Positions 21,054 through 32,080 of a DNA stretch of 64,000 bases are shown here, one piece after another. Within the stretch, counting starts at the first letter, position 1. Each line of letters starts with the position of its first letter. The position numbers were made by a program, and so were the translations under genes. The stretch is from Zygnema cylindricum (lineage: Eukaryota > Streptophyta > Zygnematophyceae > Zygnematales > Zygnemataceae), in contig JBBHKE010003555.1 of NCBI GenBank assembly GCA_037447655.1, forward strand, positions 122,001-186,000, given 5' to 3'. The notes under the pieces are model-generated. The model was not told the DNA's origin. It worked only from the letters and a program-made list of their open reading frames with translations, and did no database searches.

Positions 21054-21841
21054 AAGGTGCTCTCTCATAGAGGCGACTACCTACTAGAAATATTTTAAGT
21101 CCTATTCCCTCTCTAAAACTCTATCTACTGACGTACGGCACCTATCAAATTACTGTGTCGTATAGAAAAGTACAGGTGTCGGTGTACTTTTTGTACGACC
21201 ATGGTACGACATGGCCAAAATGTCGACACATGTCATATCCGGATTTGTTCCCATAATCTCCGAAGTTGCCGCGATCTAATATCATTGTGCCACGTGTCAT
21301 CCTATTTGGCAACAATCGCAAACCGTCGAGATTCTCTTCCAAGATCTCGGCATTTTTTTTGACCGTCCGATTAAAACTAGATTTCAATCGTAGCCGTCAT
21401 AAGTACTTGCGCGGTATTTGTTTCGCTAGCGAAACAAAACGTGCGGTATCCATTTCTTCTCCATACTCTACATAACTGGATCTATGCATCCTAAATAAAT
21501 TTTTAGTTGAATAAATAAGTCTACTTGTAAGTCTATATATAATTATCAAACCCTATATCATTTAACACTAGTCTTAGACTTAACGGATAAAGCTAACGTC
21601 TAGTTTCACGGACGCCGGGTACCTGGATTAAATCATAGACCCGTCAAGATCCTTTTTAATAAAAGTTACCACGATGTACTCTATTCTCTTTGGAGAGCTT
21701 AGGCAGCCATGGCTCTAGCTCCCTTTCCAGCCTTCAGTGACTATAACAAGTGTGGGGGCTTAGAGAAGGGAGTTAGAGGCAAAGTGCCTCTGCTCTTTTT
21801 CCTATCCTAATAAAGACCTAGAAAATACTCAAATATCAATA

Positions 21842-22259
21842 CTGTTACGTTTGGCCAGTGTATGGAAAAAGTTGTGCTCTTCGGTTGATGTCGGTGCATC
21901 TATATTGTTGTGGATGCACTAGGTTAGGAATGGGGACAAACGTTTCCATATTATTTATTGCAAACGCTTTGTGTTATTCGCTTTGCGAACTTTTGTGCGC
22001 CATTTTTGCTCGTGTCAATCCGTACTAAACGCACACGGAGATGTATGGCTGAGCTTGCGCCTACGATTTGAGATCCCCAGTTAGCGACTTTGCCGCTCAA
22101 GGTAAAAGCACACAAAAATAGCATAATGCAAACGTAAAGGCAAAATAAATGATGTACTTAAAGGATAATATTCGTCTGTTTTTATCATTTAGTTTCATAA
22201 ATATTTCTACGTGTGTACATTTTCTTATCTTGTACGAAGTTTACCTCGTTTCAATTGAA
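21842..22259. other. interior of inverted-repeat element, no gene
   Basis: Non-coding sequence between the A3 insertion and the right arm of the long inverted repeat. Confidence 0.4.
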
Positions 22260-22575
22260 GCTCAATTCGAGTGAGAAAGTACCTCCGAGCAACAATTTAT
22301 TGTAAACGTGGTTGCCGCAATTTTGTTATAGTAGAACTTGGTCGGCCGTGTGATTTTTTTTTTTTTTATGACGGTCGTCGTTTGCAAGTGCGACACTTTT
22401 TTAACCGGTCGTTACAATATTTTGCAAGTCAAAGCTGTTCGATGGATTGACAGTCAAGCATAAACTCAAAGGTACGTAACTTGTACTAAGTTGTACTTAG
22501 AAATGTACATTTTTTGAAAAGTTGACCCGACTACCTACGCGCAGCAAAAATTGTCCCTGCGATTAGCAATTCCCA
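22260..22575 (+). repeat. right arm of long inverted repeat
   Basis: Inverse of 10870-11160. Includes blocks 'ttgtaaacgtggttgccgc', 'gtcaaagctgttcgatggat' and 'aaggtacgtaacttgtac' that are also found in the foldback family at 36965-38160. Confidence 0.65.
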
Positions 22576-23329
22576 ATTTTAATTTTGTAAAGAAAAATTA
22601 GTGTTTTCTTCCCTCTTTGACCTCCTTAGATTCGAAGAGCCAAAGCAAACAAAACATTAACGCCAATTAACACATATAACACTAATATTTTGTATTGGGT
22701 AAAAATTTTACGTTATAAATAAGATATTCGATATATTCAATATCGATTGGTCAAATGGCTTAATATATCGCTCTGGGAACAAAAAAAATATCTTGATATA
22801 TTTGGTAAAAAGTGGACGTTTGGACATATTTAGTACTGTAAACCGTACGGTACATAACATAACAAATCGTAAGGTGAATCCTCTCTCCCCCGCCACCCAC
22901 TAAGTGTGTGCCACGGGGAGAGGGGGGCTGCTTTTGAAAATTTCTTTGAATTTACGTCACTTTGATATACCTTGATAAAAATTTATTGAATTATCGGCCA
23001 ATATATCGCTTAAATATCGCGATTTTGAGCTTCTCAATTTCTTGATCCAATATAGCGATAATCGAGTACCAAAAATAAAGTATATATCGATTATTAGCAA
23101 AAGGCATTTGACACACAACACTAGATAACATTAATTTATTTGGACATTCCCATAGTGTAGCTCATGTAACCATGTTAACATTGTCGATCATAGAGGTACC
23201 AGTCGTACGAATTTCGACTATTTTACTAAATGCGTTATTTTTTATAATTTTTTGACTTTTGCTAAATATTAATATATTTTTCGTGTACGGCATGGTTGTT
23301 CCTATTTTACTCACGCATGCAATTCACTA
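22576..23329. other. intergenic, no gene seen
   Basis: AT-rich, with several TATCGAT-like short words around 22720-23100. No gene or clear repeat. Confidence 0.35.
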
Positions 23330-23935
23330 AGGGGGTGTCACCATAAATTAAAGTATCGACTTTGTACTTTTGTTTTCCCCAAAAATTTAGTTCCCAAAGA
23401 TAAATTTTTTTATCGTACAAAAAATCACTTTTACCACATTACGTTTACCATAATTCAATGAACGTCAATACAATAATTTGAATATACTCCATGTTTGTCG
23501 TCTTTTGCACTCATTTTGGCGTTTTTTTTTTTTTCAACCCTTAGGTAAGAGAATCCAACTCGTCCAAAAACTTTATCAAAAATCACCTCGCGAGGTGATT
23601 TAAGCTAAATAATCACCCAAACAACGGATGATAAACGTTCCACGCAAGTTTAATACGAGAAAGATTACTCGTTATTTTTCTCTTTACCCGTCACGAGCAG
23701 GTACAGAAAAAATTTGCAGGGGTCTCGAAACCTCTATTTTCATTCATGGGTCCTTTGCAAAATTATACACCTTCATTGCCTATCCCCTCTCCTTGTCACA
23801 CCATCGTTTTTATCTCACACTTTTTAGAATGAGACAGAACAATACTGGTATGAAATGAAAGATATTTGAAAAAAAAACCTTTTGACTACCTTTAAGCATT
23901 TTTTTATGGCATAATGAGCGAAGAAAGTTGAAAAG

Positions 23936-24986
23936 TGCAATTCTTAGACTTTATAGGTCATTAGAAAAGGCAACTCACATGAAAAATCAAGGATAACCCT
24001 GACCCCTTTGTGTTTAAGCAAGAATAACTGCCACCCTGGTAGACTAAAACATAACCACCTTCACTACTATGAAGGCAAGATTCCCCTGAGTCGATAGCAA
24101 AAAGAAATCTATGAATTTGCTCCCCTAAGCAGTAAGTTATGAGTGGTCAAAGATGACCTTTTGTATAAGAGCTCTCTCGGAGAGAGGTGGCTACCGACTA
24201 AATTTTCTTAGTCCTATCTCTCTCTAAAACTCTATCTACTAACGTACAGCACCAATCACAATGCTATGTTGTACAGAAAAGTACACATGCTAGTGTACTT
24301 TCTTTACGGCCATCGTACAACATGGCCAAAAAGATGACAAATGCGACATCTGGATTTGTTCCCGTAATCTCCGGAGTTGCCACAATCCAATGTTGTGGCG
24401 CCACGTGTCACTTGACGTGGCGATGATTGTAAAACGCCAAAAGTACCTATTCCGCGATCGCGGCGCCTATCTTGGCCATCCGATAAAAACTGGCTATAAT
24501 TCTAGCCGTTGAAAATAGACGCGTGGTATTTGTTTGGCGTTCGAAACAAATGCGCGGGATCTATTTAATAAAATACATACAACCGTATTGTACTTGAACT
24601 ATTTCTAAGACATAGGAATCTATTCGACAGTTAAATGAATTACTCTACATTTTAACATTTATATACTTATCAAACTATATATCACTCAGCACTATTCATA
24701 GACTAATACTATAAAGCTAACGGCTACCGGCAACTTTGACAAACGACAGGTACTATAATCAAATCATGGGTGCGTCAAGTACCTTTTTAGTAGATCTACC
24801 AAACTACTGTCTCTCTCCCTCTGGATAGCATAGTTAGCCATGGCTCTAGCTCCCTCTCCACCTTTTAGTGACTGCGACAAGTGTGGGAGTTGAAGAGAGG
24901 AGTAAGAGGCAGACTACCTCTGCTTCTTTAGTGCATTTTATCTTTTACAAAACCTAGAAAATACTAAAAGAACTTATAATTTCTAC
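23936..24986 (-). repeat. 3' LTR of A4
   Basis: 1051 bp, TG to CA on minus, with the AGCCATGGCT block near 24836 and a GCCACGTG G-box-like core near 24411. Clearly diverged from the A2 LTRs. Confidence 0.8.
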
Positions 24987-25712
24987 ACTGGTCTTATTTT
25001 CTAGTCACTCTTCAATTTAAGACTACACTTCTTCCTGCATAAAATTAGTTTAGGGGAAGGTACAGGTTTGGTCATCAAATCTGCTACCATTTCACTATTT
25101 AGTCTCTATTCTAAACTGATTATCTTGTTTTCTACCTTCTCCCTAACGGAGCTAAGTCTATTGTCCATATGTTTTGCTTTAAAGTGGTGTTTAGTATTGG
25201 AAAAAATGGCAATGGCTACCTGATTATCACAAAAAACTTTCTGGACACCACTCTTAAGATGAACATGTTGATCAAGTAAGGACTTGACCCACATTATATC
25301 TTTAACAGCAGAGCAAGAGGCCATTTACTCAACCTCCAAGGTGGACTGAGCAATGACATTTTGTTGCTTGTTGCTCTTGCAGCAAGCCCCATCGCCAACA
25401 TACAATACATACCCTGATGTGCATCGCCTCATACGAGCATCCCTATAGCTAGCATCACTCCAAGTGGTGATGTCAATATTTTTCCCACCAAAATGCAACC
25501 ATAAATCTCTAGTCCCTATGAGATATCTAAGGACTCTCTTAGCTGCCTACAAATCTTTTTTAGTGGGAGCATTCTGACTCCTATTTAGTACTCCTACAGA
25601 TGTGGCTATGTTTGGCCGGGTACAATTCATAAAGTATATTAGGCTGCCCACTACTTGTCTATAAAGGATTGTCTGCATAAATCTGTTCTGTGCTAGGCCT
25701 AACTCATCATCA
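24987..25712 (-). pseudogene. A4 RNase H remnant
   Basis: Frames on minus carry FCDNQVAIAIF, the copia RNase H core, and KHHFKAKHMD. Upstream are degraded GDASYRDA-like and RPNIATSVGVL-like segments. The coding text stops where B is inserted, at the codons for the DDEL stretch, and resumes at 32081. Confidence 0.8.
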
Positions 25713-26711
25713 TGTTTTAATTTATAAATGTTTGTTTCAGTAAATAGGGGTAAAAATAACTTAGGATATTTTCCTAGTAATACTTACCTTTAATAGCGTT
25801 ACAGTAGCAAATAGTATAATAGAGTGTATCGTACTTTTGCAGGGACATGTGTCGACGAAAGAACGTATGTAGATTTTTCAGAATGCCGCCGACAATCAGC
25901 CATACGTGTCAAACAGTTGACGATTCGATTCACATGATCAGACGAACGACATCTAACTCGGGTATTCGGGAAACATATGGTACAGTTTGACGGTACCATC
26001 ATCGATCAAATTTTCTCCAACGGACGTGATTCACCTAGGACCATAGGCGTGATTCACGAGGGACCACAAGCGTGATTGGCGCGGGACCACAAGTGACGAA
26101 GCACTCAGGTGCTTCGTACTACACGACGACATTCGGCTGGATTTTAGCGATTACCGCTAACTAAGCATTTGGAACGTTTTGTGTACGGTTCAATATCTGT
26201 ATATATCTGAATAACATTGGTTTGTAGTTTAGTGTAATAAAAAATAGTGTTCCATTAATCAAGTTTTTAGAAAAATAATAATTAGGGTTTTAAGGTACAG
26301 TGATGTACAGGTAAGATGCTTTGTCATTATTCAGGATAATAATTTTAGCAACGGTTTCCCAAATTAGTGTAGATCAATAGATACACACTGTGAGTATATA
26401 ACTTAGGACTTAGCCAATTTTGTAGTATCCAGTTTTGGGAATATGATTTTATGAGGGCAGTTTATGGGAAACCTCCAAACATCATATCTTATGATTTATT
26501 GGGTTGTTTGGACTGCAATTTTGGGAATTGTCAGTTTAGTGAATTTTGTATCACTCTCGCAAATTTGAGGCATATTGGATTTTCGAGTCATATTCTATGT
26601 CAGTTCAAAGTTGGATGTTGAGTAGGTACTTTGAAAGTTTTTGTTGTTTTTCCTGTCAACTTCCACTACTACTCTTAGTCTTCCTCCTGCAACGGTGGTT
26701 GTAGAACAACA
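25713..26711 (+). repeat. 5' LTR of B
   Basis: 999 bp. The last 70 bp already encode the Gag N-terminus (STSTTTLSLPPATVVVEQ). The start codon is CTG here but ATG in the 3' LTR (at 32019). The following GTTTATGGGCC (26712) is a mutated half-tRNA primer site. Confidence 0.8.
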
Positions 26712-28060
26712 GTTTATGGGCCTTTCGTCAAGAATTCCTATCTTCAATGGCCAAAAGTATGCTTACTGGGCAGCGATGGTTGAATCGTCGTTTGAAACTG
26801 CTGACTTATTGGGTGTATTAGATGGCTCCCTTGATGAAACAATTCCAACTTGGGCGAAAAAGAATTCAATGGCAAGACACAATCTAATTCTTTTTATTTC
26901 AAAAAAATTGGTCTTGTCATGATTGAAAATGAAGAAGGCGAGCGAGATTTGGACATCACTGAAATCCGCTTTTGAGAAAGCGAATGTTCAGGAGGAGCTC
27001 TTGGTGGCTGGAAAAATTTGGGGATACAAATACTCGAGGGGTACAATGGTCGAGTATTGTGACAATTTTCGTGCACTCAATGATGCCCACTCTTCTGCTG
27101 GGGGGTCATTTTGTGAGTTTCAACAGGCAGCTTTGCTTATTAGAGGTCTCCCTATTAGCATGAAGGGTGGGTCTATTCAGTTAAAAAGTCATGATAAAGC
27201 TAGTGTAACAAGGTTACAAGGTTGGGAACTTAGTGACTGGAAACTTGGTTGATATAGTTGCGGTTGCAGAGCAGCGCAACTGCGATTCCAGATTAGCGCA
27301 ACATAGCAACATAGCAACTTAGTAGCATAGCGTAGCGCAGCATAGCAACGCAGCGTAGCAATATAGCAACGCCGCAAAATGTAGATTTTACCGTATAGTT
27401 CCGGAAGGATACATTGGAGAGATCTCGGTCGACCGGGAAGGTCCACGTGTACATTTGTACACTATTGGGTGACTAGCAGTTAGTTAGTTTAAATAGTGAG
27501 ACAGGCGTAGTACGAGACAGACTCTTTGAGTAGACTTTCGCAGTGAGTGCTGAATATTGTAATCCTCTTTTGAGTAATAAAGCACAACCTTGTCTGTTAC
27601 TGCTGTGTGCGTCTGTTGTTGCTACGCGAAGATCCTTGGAGCTTTCCGCTGTGCATCGTGGTGGATTGGGGTGCTTACAATTATTGTCCCTATTACAGCT
27701 AGCTGTTCATTTCAGGTAGCATATAATCTTATATTGGAGGAAGAGACTTATACTAAACTCCTTGAAGAAGAAGGAAAGGTTGAATCTTTTTCCACAGACT
27801 TTGACAAAAGAAATCATATTAATCAGAACAAGGGTCATGTGAACCAGAATCAGACTCAGTTTACTCAGTATAATCAGAGGCAGAATAGGCCATCTTCTAC
27901 TACTTGCTTTTATTGTTTTGAGAAGGGTCATGGATACAGGTACTGTCCTAAGCTGAAAAAGGCTAATGAGACACGTTTATATAGGCCAGGTTTGCAGCAA
28001 AGCCAATATCACAAAGGCTTCTTTGGGAATCCTACCCGTGGAAATTCTCTACATCATTAG
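26712..28060 (+). pseudogene. B gag remnant
   Basis: Gag text runs FMGLSSRIPIFNGQKYAYW, then IWTSLKSAFEKANVQEELL and YCDNFRALNDA, and is cut by an insertion at about 27241-27717. It resumes with LEEETYTKLLEEEGKVESF and the zinc knuckle CFYCFEKGHGYRYC (CX2CX4HX4C, near 27905). At least one stop and one frameshift are present. Confidence 0.82.
27241..27717 (+). mobile_element. 475-bp insertion in B gag, possible solo LTR
   Basis: The gag frame is interrupted by DNA with a GCAACATAGCAACGCAGC-type repetitive start. It then has a TTTAAATAG box (27491), AATAAA (27574), and a possible LTR-like end GCTTACA or TTTCA. The first 100 bp recur inverted at 36453-36562. Flanks GGT on both sides are too short to prove a target duplication. 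A captured LTR or a terminal piece of another transposon are both possible. Confidence 0.45.
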
Positions 28061-29100
28061 TGGAGAGCAAAGGCTTTGAAGTAATTCTAAATAGAGGTAG
28101 ACAAGTTGTTAGCAAGAAAGGGAAAGTAGCAGTAACAAGAACTAGAGATGCTAACAAAATTTACCGGATGGACAAGGCTGAATATAAAGAAAATGATGTT
28201 CTCTACTCAAGTGTCTGATCGGATAATGAGTTGTGGCATAAAGATTAGGACATATGAATTATGATATCCTTAAGATATCGGTGAATTCGAGAAAGATGAG
28301 GGTGTTTCTATCAGTTCCCATCTAATAAAATCATGTGATGGTTGTTCACTTGGCAAGATCCACAAATTGCCATTTCCACTAGAAACAGACCACAAATCTG
28401 AGAAAGTTCTGCAGCTAATACATTCTGATGTTCTCGGTCCTTCACAAGTGGCTGTGGCTAGAGGCGTCCAAAATTTGGTTACATTTAGAGATGAATACTC
28501 AAGATATACCAAAGTTTACTGCATGCGACATAAAAGTGAAGTGTTTACACACTTGAAACACTACAAAGCGTGGGCGGAAAAGTTTCATGGAGTTCCAATC
28601 TTGGCGCTGAGATCGTCTAATAGGGGAGAATATACATCAAAAGAATTCGAAGAGTGTCTCCTTCAAGAAGGTAACAGTCACAATTTTACAGTTCCATATA
28701 CACCAGAACAAAATGGTGTATCTTACAGTTCCATATACACCGGAACAGAATGGTGTTTCTGAGAGATTAAATAGGACAGTGACAGAAAGTGCTCGGTCCA
28801 TGCTTGCATATAAAGGTCTAGATTTGAAATTCTGGGTTGAAGCACTTAACTGCGCTGTTTACATTAAGAATAGAATTGCTTTTAGATCTATTAGAACTAC
28901 ACCTTTTCAGCTTTGGACAGGAGAAAAAACTGATGTTAGTCACGTTAAGATCTTTGGCAGCAAGTGTTTTATTCTAGATACTTCATAGGATAGATGGAAA
29001 ATGGATATCAAGGGCTTACAAGGAATTTTCATGGGGTATGATGATATTGCAAAAGGTTATAAAGTTTTTAATTTGAGAAACATAAAGTAGTTATCTCTAG
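28061..29100 (+). pseudogene. B protease remnant and integrase
   Basis: From 28230 a damaged HHCC zinc region is followed by SCDGCSLGK-like and HSDVLGPSQV. The core then has YSRYTKVYCMRHKSE, RSSNRGEYTS (the catalytic SDN is mutated to SSN) and PEQNGVSERLNRTV. A 35-bp direct duplication at 28686-28760 repeats the TVPYTPEQNGV codons and shifts the frame. Confidence 0.82.
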
Positions 29101-29428
29101 AAATATCTAGATTAAAGATGAGATGGATTCGGTTGACTCTTTTCAAGTGCCAGACAAACCGACAAAGGTAAACCAAGAATATGTCATTTTTCACTACACG
29201 CAGCGTGTTTACTTTCCACAGCCAAATGGGACCACTCTTCCTTCAGTTCCCTTAGTGACTTCACAAGAGGCTTCACAACAAGTTCCAGCTCTGGCGGAAC
29301 AAACTGTTACACCACACGTCGCACATCAGCAAAGGTAGTCAAATCGGAGACTGCCGACAATTTCAGCCTCAAAATTTCTGGGGGGAAAGAGATCTAGCAG
29401 ACGGCTGCAAGGAAGCTCTCACTTTGCT

Positions 29429-31024
29429 TTGTCTGCACCTACAGAGGAGCCTTTAACAATTCAGGGGGCTTTTTCATCACCTGAGAGAAATCATTGGATC
29501 GAGGCGGTGAACGATGAAATGAAATCTATTATAGAGGCACAGACGTGGGAGCAAGTGGATCTTCCCCCAGGCAGAAAAGCCATCGGCAGCAAATGGGTAT
29601 TCAAGGTGAAGTTGAACCCGGACAACACCATTGAAAGGTACAAGGCCAAACTAGTGGCCAAAAGTATAATAAAAAAGAAGGTATTGATTTTGAAGTAACC
29701 TTCTCTCTTGTTGTTAGATTTCCTAATGTCAAAATCTTGCTAAGTCTAGCAGCTATAGAAATTATGGAAATACAACAAATGGATATTAAAACTGCTTTCT
29801 TGCATGGAGAATTAGATAAGGCCATCTACATGAAACAACCTAAAATGTATGTAGAAAAAGGAAAGGAGGAATTGGTGTGCAAACTGATGAAATCTTTGTA
29901 TAGGCTGAAATAAGCCCCCAGACAATGGAATTTGAAGTTAGATGAGTTTTTAATTGGGCTAGGTTTTAAGAGAATTAGCTTTGATCATTCTATATATATA
30001 TTCTACAAGGGGAGGATGGGATAATTTACATTGCTGTATATGTGGATGATCTATTATTAATAAGTAAGTCAATGGATGAAATAAACTGCATTAAAGCGGC
30101 TTTAAGGTCTAGGTTTGAGATGAAGGACCTCGGAGAGGCCAAGTATGTCTTAGGTACACAGGTAGAAAGAGACAGAAACAAAAGGTTGATTATGTTGACT
30201 CAGAAAGAAGCAATAGGTAACATGCTGGAAATATTTGAAATGAAATATGTGAAAGGATCTATAACACCCATGGAATTTAGGCAAAAATTGAAAGGAATTG
30301 AGTCAGACTCAGGCATAATGGTTTGTGAGAATCTAGACAGGGGAGGAAGAGTTTTTGGCTTCAAATCCAAATAGACAGGTAGTTGGAATTCTTATAAACT
30401 TTATGAATTATACGAGACCCAACATTGCAAAAGTTGTGGGAGTCATGAGTAGAAGTCTGCAAAATCCTAAAAAGGTAGATTGGGAAGCAACAAAAAAGGG
30501 TGTTGAGATATCTTCCAGGTACTCAAAATCTCAAGCTTGTACTCTCAGGAGGACAGGTGAAAATACAGACATGAAGCGATGCTAGCTATGGAGACATGCT
30601 AAGCCAAAAATCTACGACCGGCTTCGTTTTGAAAATTGGAGATGAAACTTGCTGCTAGAGTAGCAAATTACAAAAGGTTACAGCTCAAACCACAATGGAG
30701 TTAGAATATATGGCAGCAGCTTCCGCCCTCAAGGTGCTCTTATGGGTCAAGTCAATTTTACAGGAACTTCGGTTTATGCAAACTGGTCCTCAAGCTATCA
30801 GGTGTGACAACCAGGCAGTTATTGTAATTGCCTCTAACCCCAGCCATCACTTTAAGAGCACACACATGGATGTTAGACTTCACTTTGTTAGAGAAAAAGT
30901 ACTTGCAAAAGTTGTTAAACTGTGTTATTTACCAGATGAGAAGATGGTGGGTGACATGTTAACAAAAGCCCTTCCTGCTCCCAAGTTACAGTTTTGCAGA
31001 GATGTTATTGGACTAAGTGAGTAA
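29429..31024 (+). pseudogene. B reverse transcriptase and RNase H
   Basis: RT starts at WEQVDLPPGRKAIGSKWVFK, continues with MDIKTAFLHGELDK and IYIAVYVDDLLLISKS (catalytic YVDD at about 30035). RNase H has RCDNQAVIVIASN and ends GDMLTKALPAPKL. Frames break at about 29698, 30005, 30330 and 30585. The polypurine tract GATTTAGGGGAG (31036-31047) abuts the 3' LTR. Confidence 0.87.
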
Positions 31025-31047
31025 ATGAGTCTAAAGATTTAGGGGAG

Positions 31048-32080
31048 TGTTGTAATTTATAAATCTTTATTTCGGTAAATAGGGGTAAAAATAACTTAGG
31101 ATACTAGTAGTACTTACCATTATTAACGTTACTCTAGCAAATAGTACAGTAGAGTGTATCGTACTATTACAGGGACATGTGTCGGCGAAATAACGTATGC
31201 AAGTTTTTTGGAGTGGCGCCGACAGTTAGCCATACGTGTCAAACAGTTGACGATTTGATTCACATGATCGGACGAACGGGATCTGATTTGGGTATTCGGG
31301 AAACATATGGTACAGTTAATCGGTACCATCATCGATCGAATTTGCTCCAACGGACGTGATTCACCCGGGACCACAAACGTGATTCACGAGGGACCACAAG
31401 CGTGATTGGCGCGGGACCACAAGTGACGAAGCACTCAGGTGCTTCGTACTACACAAGGACATTCGGCTGGACTATAGCGATTACCGCTAACTAAGCATTT
31501 CGAACGTTTTGTGTACGTTTGGAACGTTTTGTGTACGGTTGGAAAACTTTGTGTACGGTTCAATATCTATAAATATCTGAATAACATTGGTTTGTAGTTT
31601 AGTGAAATAAAATATAGTGTTCCATTAATTAGGTTTTTAGAAAATAATAATTAGGGTTTTAAGATACAGTGATGTACAGGTAAGATGCTTTGTCATTATT
31701 CAAGATAATAACCATAGTAACGATAACCCAAATTAGTGTAGATCACTAGATACACACTGTGAGCATATAACTTAGGACTTAGCCAATTTTGTAGTATCTA
31801 GTTTTGGGAATATGATTTTATGAAGGCAATTTTTCGAAAACTTCCAAACATCAATTCTTATGGTTTACTTGGTCATTTAAGCTGCAATTTTGGGAATTAT
31901 CAGTTTACTGTATTTTGTATCACTGTGGCAAATTTGAGACATATTGGCTTTGTGAGTCATATTTTGTGTCTGTTCAAAGTTGGCTGTTGAGTAGGTACTT
32001 TGATAGTTTCTGTTGTTTTTCATGTCTACTTCCACTACTACTACTGGTCCTCCTCCTGCAACGGTGGTTGTAGAACAACA
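31048..32080 (+). repeat. 3' LTR of B
   Basis: Collinear with the 5' LTR but longer, mainly from a local triplication of a unit of about 20 bp (core ACGTTTTGTGTACGG, 31503-31560). It contains an ATG-led gag start (MSTSTTTTGPPPATVVVEQ, from 32019) and ends GAACAACA. Confidence 0.8.

Larger units (their letters stand above)
11188..21841 (-). mobile_element. Copia element A3: gag-only, pol-less, with A2 nested in its 5' LTR
   Basis: Two related LTRs of about 1.15 kb (3' LTR 11188-12340; 5' LTR 14245-14370 continued at 20821-21841) enclose only about 1.9 kb of internal DNA. The primer site TGGGCCCATAACC (14232-14244, plus-strand reading) directly abuts the 5' LTR. A polypurine tract (minus ATAAGGAGAG) abuts the 3' LTR. 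Integrase, RT and RNase H are absent, so the element depends on another element for movement. The LTRs are clearly more diverged than those of A2. Confidence 0.8.
25713..32080 (+). mobile_element. Copia element B (6368 bp), inserted into A4
   Basis: 5' LTR 25713-26711 and 3' LTR 31048-32080, flanked by CATCA and CATCC (25708-25712 and 32081-32085), a 5-bp duplication with one mismatch inside A4's RNase H-RT junction. LTR ends are TGTTGT and ACAACA, an inverted repeat. The internal order is gag, protease remnant, integrase, RT, RNase H, with many stops and frameshifts. It is a different copia family from A and E: the gag and the LTR sequence differ. Confidence 0.88.

Noticed and set aside
27590-27720. 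Insertion in B gag as a retained spliceosomal intron (GT...AG edges)
   Set aside because: Start and end could be read as GT/AG, but the segment has its own TATA- and AATAAA-like signals and an inverted partner elsewhere, so an insertion is more likely.
31048-32080. Second tandem copy of B starting here, with gag beginning at 32019
   Set aside because: The sequence ends exactly at ACAACA, followed by the target duplication CATCC and resumption of A4. The gag start is simply part of the LTR.
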